From an uncultured Erythrobacter sp. (GTDB lineage: Bacteria; Pseudomonadota; Alphaproteobacteria; Sphingomonadales; Sphingomonadaceae), in NCBI GenBank assembly GCA_937899785.1, contig CALCCG010000179.1:1-45712 (forward strand): DNA of 45,712 nt. Direction: 5' to 3'. This document shows, piece by piece, positions 9,390 through 17,290 of this stretch. The translations under genes were made by a program, and so were the position numbers. The stretch's first letter is position 1. Every line of letters starts with the position of its first letter. Below the pieces are notes generated by a model that saw only the letters and a list, made by a program, of their open reading frames with translations, was not told where the DNA came from and did no database searches.

Positions 9390-9673
9390 GCAGCGCAACC
9401 AGAGATCACCAAGCACGCTCAAGCGTAGGTCATTCCAACATGAGCCTGCCGATCGCGCGCGAGCGCATCAAGACCAAGGGTCCCGCTCGTCGGACAGACA
9501 AAAGGCGCGTCATCTTGCTCGCTGCCGCGGTCGAACTGCGCGAACGCGGCGCCCGTGCGCTTTCGATGGCCGCAGTTGCGCGCCGCGCCGGCGTCTCGAA
9601 GGTGACGGTCTACCGCTACTTCGAGGATGCCGACGATCTCTATTGCACGCTGACAGCGGGAGAAGAGCTGTGA
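9386..9673 (+). CDS. TetR-like DNA-binding domain only (mini-TetR)
   Basis: A 95-residue protein that is essentially the TetR N-terminal domain: KRRVILLAAAVELRERG, then LSMAAVARRAGVSKVTVYRYFEDADDLY, then a stop after about 10 more residues. Normal TetR proteins have about 190-220 residues with a ligand-binding/dimer domain, which is missing here. Its start overlaps the permease stop by 4 bases (ATGA) and its TGA overlaps the GTG of the patatin gene, so it is fitted into the operon. I found no continuation of a ligand domain in the other frames, so a simple frameshift does not explain it. A later start at MSLPIARERIK (9440) is also possible. It may be a truncated relic or a small DNA-binding modulator. 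Confidence 0.75.
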   Translation: MSSATRDHQARSSVGHSNMSLPIARERIKTKGPARRTDKRRVILLAAAVELRERGARALSMAAVARRAGVSKVTVYRYFEDADDLYCTLTAGEEL

Positions 9674-10902
9674 AGCTGCGACCGCCGCGCTGGGGATCGC
9701 GCGCCGCAGGCGCAGCATCAGCCGCGACACAGCCGCCAAAAACGCGATCTCCGCGCGTCACCCAGGTTTTCGTCCTCGTATCGGCGGCGACGCTTTCGGG
9801 CTGCGTTACATGGGCCGAGCGCCCTGAGCTTGGAAAAGCGCGTGCCGATCTCGCACCCTTGGAAGGCGTGGAAACCGCTCGGATTTGGTCGGATGCCCCG
9901 GCCGAGCGCTGGCTTCAATGGCGCAGCGGTCTTATGGAGCAGCGGCGCCAAGCGGGGCAGTCGGAGCAACTTGAAATCCTCGCGATCTCGAGCGGATCGG
10001 AAAAAGGCGCTTATTCCGCTGGTTTCCTGAACGGATGGACCAAGACCGGTACCCGCCCGCAATTCGACATCGTCTCGGGCGTCAGCACCGGCGCGCTGAT
10101 CGCGCCCTTTGCGTTTCTGGGCACGGGCTATGACGACCATTTGCGCACGCTCTACACGCAAATCGAAACCAGGCACATCTATCGCCCGACGACTGTCTCG
10201 GGGTTCCTGGGTGGTCCCGCGCTCGCCGATACAAGCCCCATGGCGCAGCTCATCGAGATGTATGTCGATGATGACGTGCTCGAACGCGTCGCGATTGCGC
10301 ATCGACAGGGAAGGCGCCTGCTCGTCCAGACCACCCATCTCGATGCGGGGCGCGGTGTTGTCTGGGACTTGGGCGCGCTCGCCGCCAGCGATCGGAGCGA
10401 CAGGCTTTCGCTCTTTCGGCAAGTACTGCTGGCTTCTGCCAGCATACACGGTCTCTTTCCGCCGGTTCTCATCAGACCCGGTTCGCAAGAGATGAGCACG
10501 GTTGTCGAGATGCATGTCGATGGTGGGACGACATCGAGCCTTTTTGCAGCGCCGCCTTCGATCCTGTATTCCGAGGGCGCAAGCGCCCCCCGCCTCGCCT
10601 CACGGATCACCATTCTCTACAACGGCCAGCTCGCGCCCGATGCGGTGACCGTGCAGCCGCGGGCGTTCGAAGTGCTCGAACGCGCGCTCAGCGTCTCCAT
10701 CATCGAAGCCGACCGACGCTCGCTCGCAGCTCTTAGAGCCTTCGCTGAGAAGAACGGGACTTCGCTTCGTGTCTTCGAAGCCGGCGATCTGTCTGATGAG
10801 GAGGTCGACGAGCGCTTTGACACCGAATTCATGCGGATGCTCTTTGCGCAAGGGGTGGCGCGCGCGAAGAAAGCGTTCGCCCCCCCAGCAGCCCACATCT
10901 GA
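9670..10902 (+). CDS. Patatin-like phospholipase, predicted lipoprotein
   Basis: A 410-residue patatin-type serine acyl hydrolase, predicted to cleave acyl chains from membrane lipids. The GTG start at 9670 lies in the stop of the mini-TetR gene; the frame is open further upstream but only inside the permease and mini-TetR coding regions. After about 29 polar residues comes a hydrophobic stretch ending in a lipobox, TLSGC (Cys45), so it would be tethered at the membrane. The nucleophile elbow is GVSTG (Ser139) and the dyad Asp lies in HVDGG. The oxyanion-loop segment reads ISSGSEKGAYSAG, where patatins usually have a GGG-type turn, a departure that may alter activity. It is followed 30 bases later by the DUF3179 gene. 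Confidence 0.85.
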   Translation: MKLRPPRWGSRAAGAASAATQPPKTRSPRVTQVFVLVSAATLSGCVTWAERPELGKARADLAPLEGVETARIWSDAPAERWLQWRSGLMEQRRQAGQSEQLEILAISSGSEKGAYSAGFLNGWTKTGTRPQFDIVSGVSTGALIAPFAFLGTGYDDHLRTLYTQIETRHIYRPTTVSGFLGGPALADTSPMAQLIEMYVDDDVLERVAIAHRQGRRLLVQTTHLDAGRGVVWDLGALAASDRSDRLSLFRQVLLASASIHGLFPPVLIRPGSQEMSTVVEMHVDGGTTSSLFAAPPSILYSEGASAPRLASRITILYNGQLAPDAVTVQPRAFEVLERALSVSIIEADRRSLAALRAFAEKNGTSLRVFEAGDLSDEEVDERFDTEFMRMLFAQGVARAKKAFAPPAAHI

Positions 10903-10932
10903 CATTCCGATCCCACTGGTGGAGACTGAGCA

Positions 10933-12177
10933 ATGACCGCCGTCGAGCTTTTGCATTGGGGCGCGCTTGGCGTTGCCCTCGTCATTTCCTGGTGGATGTT
11001 CCGCGATCTTGCAGACATCAGCCAATGGCTCGTTACGGTGAAGCGTGAGAAGGTCTTCTCGACCTTTCGCAAACGCCATCGCCTGGCCGCGATTTGGGCG
11101 GCAGCCTCGCTGACTGCCCTTGCCACGCTCGCACTCGCTTCGGCCGGCAACGCCTGGGTGTTCGGCGCGCTCTCGCTGGTTGCCTTCTTCGGCCTCTTCA
11201 TGGGCTATATCAATCCCCCGCTCATGATGCGTAGCCAGTTCCGCTCGGCGCGGTATTATTCGATCCAGGAGGCAAGAACGCATCTCGCTTCCGATACCAG
11301 CCTTATCGTGATGGACGCCAATGGCTGTGCGCGCGGTCATCCCGACAAGCACATCCTTCGTCCTCATGTAGCAGGCGAGGAAGGCGGGCTGTGCGGCACG
11401 AATGTGGTCATGACCTATTGCGGTCTCACCAATCTTGGTATCGCATACAAACCGGTTATCGACGGCGAAGCGGTCGAACTTGCGCCGATGACACAGCTCG
11501 AAAACAATTTCGTCATGTGGGACCGAACGACCGGCGAGCCGATCCAACAATTCTGGGGACGGCGCATCGGAGATGGGCCCATGGGCGCTGCCATGGAAGA
11601 GTGGCCGAGCTACCGCATGCCTCTTTGGGCGTTTGAGAAAGCCTTTCCTGAAGGTAAAGTTTTTTTGAACCCTCTGCCGACTTTCAGCGAAAATCCGCTC
11701 GCTGCGATCTACGATCGCATCGTGCAGCTCATGTTCCTGATGGGCATTAAGGAGCAGAAGGAAAAGCGGCTCCCGACCTTCCCGACAATCCCGGAATTCG
11801 ATGAACGCCTGGACAACAAGGCAAAAATTTACGGCATCATTATCGAAGACGACGTCGTTGCCTACACCGAGCATTTTATCCGTGCGCAAGGCGATCGCGT
11901 CAACACCGTCATCGGCGGTTCACGGGTGGTCGTCGCCTATCATTCAGAATTCGATAGCGTCGGCGTTTATCTCAACCCGCACCCTCAACCTGTTAGCTCC
12001 ATCGCGTTCGACGGCGACAGCGATCTTGGAAAGCTCGCACGCGTGCCGAAGATGCGCGCCGGCGCCTATTGGGTGATCTGGCAGCATTTCTATCCCGAAA
12101 CCGAAGTCAATCGGCCGCCGCTTGAACGCAGCGAAACAGACCCCTGGCTCGCCGTGGTCGAAGGAGGCGCGTCATGA
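10933..12177 (+). CDS. DUF3179 membrane protein, function unknown
   Basis: A 414-residue protein. The first 90 residues contain about three hydrophobic helices (HWGALGVALVISWWMF, AIWAAASLTALATLALA, VFGALSLVAFFGLFMGY). The remainder matches the DUF3179 pattern: VVMTYCGLTNLGIAYKP, then NNFVMWDRTTGEPIQQFWG, then GPMGAAMEEWPSYRMPLWAF and FPEGKVF. No enzymatic activity is known to me for this family; the conserved Cys in MTYC is typical of it. A ribosome site GGTGGAG lies 9 bases before the ATG. The last codon overlaps the following kinase start (ATGA), placing it firmly in the efflux/lipid operon. Confidence 0.8.
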   Translation: MTAVELLHWGALGVALVISWWMFRDLADISQWLVTVKREKVFSTFRKRHRLAAIWAAASLTALATLALASAGNAWVFGALSLVAFFGLFMGYINPPLMMRSQFRSARYYSIQEARTHLASDTSLIVMDANGCARGHPDKHILRPHVAGEEGGLCGTNVVMTYCGLTNLGIAYKPVIDGEAVELAPMTQLENNFVMWDRTTGEPIQQFWGRRIGDGPMGAAMEEWPSYRMPLWAFEKAFPEGKVFLNPLPTFSENPLAAIYDRIVQLMFLMGIKEQKEKRLPTFPTIPEFDERLDNKAKIYGIIIEDDVVAYTEHFIRAQGDRVNTVIGGSRVVVAYHSEFDSVGVYLNPHPQPVSSIAFDGDSDLGKLARVPKMRAGAYWVIWQHFYPETEVNRPPLERSETDPWLAVVEGGAS

Positions 12178-13304
12178 ACCTCATTGAGCCAGTTTCGCCC
12201 GGCCCACGCAAAGCGGCTCGCTTGGCCCACGAACCGCGACTGCGCACAATCGAAACTGGACGGCAAATTATTCAGGAGCTTCCAAGGCTCTCCCAAGCGC
12301 AGATGCGTTCAACAAGACGATCCAACCGACCGGTCCACTCGAAAAGGTCGCGGATCGGGATCATTTATAACGCGCGCAGCCATCGCAACGCCAAGCAAGC
12401 CTCGCAAAGCGCTGTCGGATCTCACGTCGCCGTCAAGGCGCCTGCGACGCGGCTCGAACTCATGCTCACCTTATCCAGATTTGCCCATGACGGCATCGAC
12501 CTTCTCATCATAGCGGGCGGCGATGGGACCGTGCGGGACGTCCTCACAATGGGTCATAGCGTTTTCGGTCAGGACTGGCCCGCGCTCGCAATTCTTCCCT
12601 CGGGCAAGACCAACGCGCTCGCACACGATCTGCAAGTACCAGACGATTGGTCGGTGCTCGATGTCCTCAGAGCACAGCGCTCGCATCGCACTATCGCTCG
12701 CTCGCCGATGGTCGTAACGCCTCTGGACGAACCGGATGCAGCGCCCGCGCTTGGCTTCGTGCTTGGCGGGGGCGTCTTCACCCACGCCATTGAGCTGGGC
12801 CAAACCGCGCATCGTTGGGGCGCATTCGATGCGCTCGCCGTCGCGACCACGACATGCTGGAGCCTTGCGCGCTGCTTCGTCGGCGAACTCGCCGACCCTT
12901 GGCGTCGTGGCAGCGCGATGGCGATCAAGCTAGGTGCGTCTCGCGAACCCTTGGCCCGAAGTGGCCGCGGTGCGCGCTCGCATCGCCAGATACTGCTGGC
13001 GTCGACGCTTTATTCGCTTCCGGCCAAGCTCGCGCCTTTCGGAAAACCCACCGCTGGCTTGAAGGCATTGGTCGTCGATCACATGAATTGGAGGTCGCTC
13101 GCGAACCTTCCTGCGCTTTTAACCGGAGCGACGATTACCGACTCTGGCGTCAAAGGCATTCACCGGTTCGCGGAAAGAAGCTTCGAGATCGAAACCAAGG
13201 ACCGGCTCATCCTCGATGGAGAAGCGCTTCGTCCGGGGAGATATCTTGTTCACCGTGGTCCTGATGTTGAGTTCTTATGCGCACAGACCGCCGTCGCTAC
13301 CTGA
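12174..13304 (+). CDS. Diacylglycerol-kinase-family lipid kinase
   Basis: A 376-residue protein with a DAGK/sphingosine-kinase catalytic domain, which uses ATP to phosphorylate a lipid such as diacylglycerol. The domain starts near residue 60 with IGIIYNARSHRN. The glycine-rich nucleotide loop is IAGGDGTVRDVL and the following block is LPSGKTNALAHDL. The C-terminal part (LILDGEALRPGRYLVHRGP) fits the second beta-sandwich domain. The first 58 residues are basic and unlike the family; a start at MRSTRRSN is an alternative. As last gene of the operon, after a phospholipase, it suggests a small lipid-turnover module. Activity on a particular lipid is inference. Confidence 0.85.
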   Translation: MNLIEPVSPGPRKAARLAHEPRLRTIETGRQIIQELPRLSQAQMRSTRRSNRPVHSKRSRIGIIYNARSHRNAKQASQSAVGSHVAVKAPATRLELMLTLSRFAHDGIDLLIIAGGDGTVRDVLTMGHSVFGQDWPALAILPSGKTNALAHDLQVPDDWSVLDVLRAQRSHRTIARSPMVVTPLDEPDAAPALGFVLGGGVFTHAIELGQTAHRWGAFDALAVATTTCWSLARCFVGELADPWRRGSAMAIKLGASREPLARSGRGARSHRQILLASTLYSLPAKLAPFGKPTAGLKALVVDHMNWRSLANLPALLTGATITDSGVKGIHRFAERSFEIETKDRLILDGEALRPGRYLVHRGPDVEFLCAQTAVAT

Positions 13305-13393
13305 TGCTTTGCAACGCGTTTTTGCAATTCATTCTTGGGCGAAGGACAATCTTGCGATCGCTCGGCACTCTAGCCGTTTCGCGCACCGTAGTC

Positions 13394-13449
13394 TGAATGT
13401 CCGCTTTGCTCTTTGCCCGACCAGAACCGGACAGTCGGCAAGCGGCCCA
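13394..13449 (+). repeat. Dispersed intergenic repeat, copy A
   Basis: Starts TGAATGTCCGCTTT and ends CCGGACAGTCGGCAAGCGGCCCA in two blocks (CCGGACAGTCGGC, AAGCGGCCCA). The inner GTCCG and CGGAC can pair, so it may fold as a hairpin. It lies between convergent genes. A half-copy in reverse orientation (AAAGCGGACGGTC) follows at about 13487-13499. The same ends recur at 19151-19207 and, more diverged, at 2908-2963. Confidence 0.6.
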
Positions 13450-13543
13450 GATTGTGCCGCAACTCTATGACCAAAACTGGTAGGTGAAAGCGGACGGTCG
13501 AATTCTAAGCAGGAATACAGCAACAGCAGACACCTGTTCTTCG

Positions 13544-13561
13544 CCTCAGGCGGAGGCTTTT
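13544..13561 (+). terminator. Weak terminator-like hairpin between convergent genes
   Basis: GCCTC and GAGGC pair around a 5-base loop, followed by only TTT. It is 240 bases after the lipid kinase and touches the stop of the convergent Ser/Thr kinase gene. The short stem and T-run make it a tentative call. Confidence 0.3.
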
Positions 13562-16415
13562 AACCGCCAATGACGGCTGCAATTTCACGACGATATGGGT
13601 GGCTTTCGTCCATAATTGGCGCCAAAATTGTGTCCGCCTGCCGCAAAAGATCGGTGGCTTCTTGCCTCTCGCCTTTTTCGTTCAACGCAAAAGCGAGCTG
13701 CGCCGTGGCCACCACGGTGCGCCAATTCTCGGCCCCGATGTTTTCGTTCCCGATCATGCGAGCGCGTCGGGCCGCAGTGACGGCTTCATCCAACTGGCCA
13801 GAGCGGCGCAAATGCGCGGCATGTTGGGCCAAGACTTCGGTGAGCAGAAAACTGTCCGCTCCCACCTCTTCCTCGTGTTTGGCGATGAGCGTCTCAAAAG
13901 CCTCGTCAGCCTCCGCGTATCCGCCCTGTCCGCTCAGGCTCACGGCCAGTTCAAGCGCGGCGTAACGCTGATAGTCCGGTCCCAGAGGGCCAGCGTCGAT
14001 GGCATTCCGAGCGCGTGTCTCGGCCGCTGCGAAACGGCCCTGCAGATTGAGGGACTTTGCGATCTGAATATCGGCCCGCTGGATATGGAACGCGTATTCG
14101 GCTCCCATCTTGGCGGCGGCCCGTGCCGATCGGCCGAGCATCGCCTCGCCTTCCTCAAACGCGCCGCCTCCGATCAGCACTTGGCCCAGATTGCGGCTCA
14201 AATTGATGAATTGCGGATGGGCTTCGCCGTCTTGTTCAAGGACCTGTGCGACCAGAGGTTCGAGCGTTTGGCGCGCCTCAGAAAACAGGCCCGCATCGTA
14301 TTGTGTGTACCCCAATTCGCGCTTGAATGCGGTGAGATAGGGGTGACCGGGAAAGACGATTTCAGATCGCCGCACCGCCTCGGTAAAGGCGTCCACCGCA
14401 TCAAGATGCTTGCCGGTGCGAGCAAGGAACAGGCCCAGATGCGCTACGCCAAGAATGGAATCGGGGTGATTGGCGCCGAGCAGTTCATCGGACTTCGCTG
14501 ATACTTCCCGGAACATCGGGCCGGCTTCGTCAAAACGCTCCAGATAATCATAGCTGCTGGCCAAATCGGTCCTGATGCTGAGCGAAAGCTCATCAAGCTG
14601 TGCGTTCGCGCTTTCCTTCAAGGCGAGCGATTTTTCCAGCTGCGCGGCGGCATCCTCGTATCGCTTGAATTTGAAGAAAGCGCGCCCCAAACGCCCGTGC
14701 GCCGTTGCCGCGACTTCGGGATCGGTGGAGGGCTGCGCATCGACGATCGCCACCGCGCGTTGCGCCAGCTCGATCATGTCTTCGCGTTCGATATCTTCCT
14801 GGTTGTCCATGATCGCGTAAATCGAAGGGAGCATCGCCAGCTTGTCTTCGGGGAAGTTCTCCTCACGGATCGCGAGCGCGCGGCGAGCCTGCATCTGGCC
14901 TTCCTCGAACCGGCCAAGTCCGGCATAGCTGCCTGCGATGACATCGAGCAATTCGGCTTGCAACGCGGGTTGATCCGCAAGCGCTTCGATCCGCTCCAGA
15001 CCCTGCTCAAGCAGATCAGAGGCGGTCACATCCTCGCCTTGCGCCACTTCGGGAGAGGCAGCGCCAAACAGATTGCGTAAAAAGCCTGAGACTTCTTCGG
15101 CCTGCGCCGCGGCCAAGCGTGCCTCGTCGCGCTCCTGCGCCAATTGCACCGTGTAGAACACCGTGAGCGCCACCACCGCGAAAAGGCCAATCCCGGCCGC
15201 AGCCAGCGGCGCGGTGTTGCGCTGGGCGAACTTGCGCGCCCGGTAGGCAAAGCTCTGACCACGCGCCAGAACGGGTTCGAGATTGAGATAACGCTCAAGG
15301 TCATCCGAAAGCGCGCTGGCGGAAACGTAGCGGCGCTCAGGCTCCTTTATGAGGCACATCAGCACGATGTTATCGAGATCGCCCCTCAGCTTGCGCTGCA
15401 ACAATTTGGGTGAGAGCTGCACCGGCGCGCCGTGCGTCGTTCCCTGTGTGGTGCTGGGGAAACTCGGCTGCGTCACGGCTTGGCTTGGCCGTTGGGGTTC
15501 CATCTCGAGGATCCGGCTTTCGATCTCGCGGCGCGATGTGCCACCATCACCATAGGGTGATCGGTTCGTCAGCAACCGATAAAGCAGCACGCCCAAAGCG
15601 TAGACATCGCTCGCCACAGAAACCGTTTCGCCGCGCACCTGCTCTGGGCTGGCGTATTGCGGGGTGAGAACCTGCGCTTGGGGCGCGGTTTGATCGACGA
15701 CAGGGGCGCCGTCGTCCGCCGCAATCAGCTTGGCAATGCCGAAGTCCAAAAGCTTAGGGTTGCCGTCCTCATCGACCAGAATGTTGGACGGTTTGAGATC
15801 GCGATGCACCACAAGATTGCGATGCGCGTAATCAACGGCCGCGCAGACCTTGCGCATCAAAGCGACACGCTCGCCCACGTCCAGATTTCGCTCCTGGCAA
15901 TAGACGTCGATCGGCACGCCTTCGATATATTCAATGACAAGGAAAGGGAGATTGTTTTCGTCCGATCCCCCGTCGATCAGCGTGGCGATGTAGGGGTGAC
16001 GTAGGCCCGCCAGAATTTGCCGCTCGCTTTCGAACCGCGCTCTGGCGTCGGAGTGGACAAGCTGGGCCGACATGATCTTAAGCGCGGCCTGTTGGGCAAA
16101 TTCGCCGCTTCGTTCCGCAAGGAACACCGCGCCCATTCCGCCCGAACCAATCCGCTTGATGATGGTCCACGCACCTAAGGTGCGACCCACCCAGAGATCC
16201 AATTCTACAAGTTCGATCCGCTCCAGCGAACTGACGACTGCATCGCCCACCGTGCGCTCGGTGTCCGCGTCCGCTTCGAGCAGTTTGCGAAGGTGGTCGA
16301 TGCGATCGGGATGCTCCTGGGCAAAGCGCGCCAGAAAATCCTCTTGCTCAGCGCCGGTAAGCTCGCTGGCCGCCGCAAACGCTTCTTCAAGCTGGTCTTT
16401 ACCCGTCATCGTCAT
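13560..16415 (-). CDS. Membrane Ser/Thr protein kinase with TPR domain
   Basis: A 951-residue bacterial eukaryote-like kinase. The N-terminal 70 residues resemble the small domain common in these sigma-linked kinases. The kinase domain covers roughly residues 83-375: glycine loop GSGGMGAVFLAE, ATP-binding Lys113 in ALKIM, catalytic HRDLKPSN (Asp206), DFG at 224-226 and SPEQV as the APE-like motif. One transmembrane helix lies at about 402-424. The C-terminal 500 residues are tetratricopeptide-like repeats, presumably extracytoplasmic and used for sensing or protein contacts. It starts 76 bases after an ECF sigma gene on the same strand. Kinases paired in this way are known to activate their sigma factor by phosphorylation (Vibrio PknT/EcfP); the same role here is inference. 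Confidence 0.93.
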   Translation of the reverse strand: MTMTGKDQLEEAFAAASELTGAEQEDFLARFAQEHPDRIDHLRKLLEADADTERTVGDAVVSSLERIELVELDLWVGRTLGAWTIIKRIGSGGMGAVFLAERSGEFAQQAALKIMSAQLVHSDARARFESERQILAGLRHPYIATLIDGGSDENNLPFLVIEYIEGVPIDVYCQERNLDVGERVALMRKVCAAVDYAHRNLVVHRDLKPSNILVDEDGNPKLLDFGIAKLIAADDGAPVVDQTAPQAQVLTPQYASPEQVRGETVSVASDVYALGVLLYRLLTNRSPYGDGGTSRREIESRILEMEPQRPSQAVTQPSFPSTTQGTTHGAPVQLSPKLLQRKLRGDLDNIVLMCLIKEPERRYVSASALSDDLERYLNLEPVLARGQSFAYRARKFAQRNTAPLAAAGIGLFAVVALTVFYTVQLAQERDEARLAAAQAEEVSGFLRNLFGAASPEVAQGEDVTASDLLEQGLERIEALADQPALQAELLDVIAGSYAGLGRFEEGQMQARRALAIREENFPEDKLAMLPSIYAIMDNQEDIEREDMIELAQRAVAIVDAQPSTDPEVAATAHGRLGRAFFKFKRYEDAAAQLEKSLALKESANAQLDELSLSIRTDLASSYDYLERFDEAGPMFREVSAKSDELLGANHPDSILGVAHLGLFLARTGKHLDAVDAFTEAVRRSEIVFPGHPYLTAFKRELGYTQYDAGLFSEARQTLEPLVAQVLEQDGEAHPQFINLSRNLGQVLIGGGAFEEGEAMLGRSARAAAKMGAEYAFHIQRADIQIAKSLNLQGRFAAAETRARNAIDAGPLGPDYQRYAALELAVSLSGQGGYAEADEAFETLIAKHEEEVGADSFLLTEVLAQHAAHLRRSGQLDEAVTAARRARMIGNENIGAENWRTVVATAQLAFALNEKGERQEATDLLRQADTILAPIMDESHPYRREIAAVIGG

Positions 16416-16491
16416 GCACCCTTCGTCCGGTCTGTCATGTTATGCCAAGCCGGAAAACCCAAAACAAACGGTCAGAAAAAGTCGCTCAGCC

Positions 16492-17055
16492 TCACGACGT
16501 TGGCGAAAGATAGTCTTTCAGCCAGGCGCGAGCGAAGCGCAGATCGCGCGTCACGGTGCTCTGCGACGTGTCCAGAACCTTCGCCATCTCCGCCACCGCC
16601 ATGCCGCCAAAATACTGCATCTCGATCAGCTTGGCTTTGCGCTCGTCATATTTCGCCAGCTCTTCGATACCCTGGTTCAGATCCAGCAGACTGGCGTCAG
16701 TATCATCGATCGCTTCCTGATCGGGCGACAGTGTCACCATGATTTGGCCCCCGCCCCGTTTGGCCGCGGCGCGCTGTTCGGCGTAGTTGATAAGGATGCG
16801 GCGCATCAGGCGAGCGGAAAGCGCAAAGAAATGCGCGCGATCCTGCCAATCGACATCGACCTTCATCAAGCGCTCGAACGCTTCGTTGACGAGCGCTGTT
16901 GGCTGAAGCGTGTGCGAAGCGCGCTCGGAGCGAAGAAGCCTGCGCGAAATGGCAAGCAGTTCGTCAGAGACAATCGGAGCGATTCGATCTCCCGCTTTAT
17001 CGTCCCCGCTCGACCACTGCGCGAGAAGCTGGGTGATATCCTTAGGTTCCGCCAT
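16492..17055 (-). CDS. ECF-type RNA polymerase sigma factor linked to the Ser/Thr kinase
   Basis: A 187-residue sigma-70-family factor with regions 2 and 4 only. Region 2: TLQPTALVNEAFERLMKVDVDWQDRAHFFALSA is followed by MRRILINYAEQR, which is diagnostic of the kinase-associated ECF subgroup (TIGR02999 type). Region 4: QYFGGMAVAEMAKVLDTSQSTVTRDLRFARAWL, an HTH for the -35. No anti-sigma gene is next to it; the neighbouring TPR kinase takes that place. It recruits polymerase to promoters that cannot be identified here, but the divergent secreted protein gene at 17291 is a natural candidate target. Confidence 0.9.
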   Translation of the reverse strand: MAEPKDITQLLAQWSSGDDKAGDRIAPIVSDELLAISRRLLRSERASHTLQPTALVNEAFERLMKVDVDWQDRAHFFALSARLMRRILINYAEQRAAAKRGGGQIMVTLSPDQEAIDDTDASLLDLNQGIEELAKYDERKAKLIEMQYFGGMAVAEMAKVLDTSQSTVTRDLRFARAWLKDYLSPTS

Positions 17056-17290
17056 GCTTCAAACACCTTCCGAATTGCTGTGATCGAAGCTCCAGTGCCC
17101 CCAAGGCGATGACCCTCTTGGCGCGTCTTGAAGACAAAATTTCATAAAAGATCAAATTTTTTGACTGTTTCTGATCCGGATTCCGGCTTTCCCAATCGAG
17201 CGGGTGTTTGGCTTGATGTCAGGACACCTGGGGACCGGGCAACGGGCCCAGCAGCCGCTCACCACTAACGCAGGACGCAGGAGTTGAGCT

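Noticed and set aside
10600..11889. 429-codon minus-strand open frame over the patatin/DUF3179 genes
   Set aside because: Shadow of two well supported plus-strand genes; no family features.
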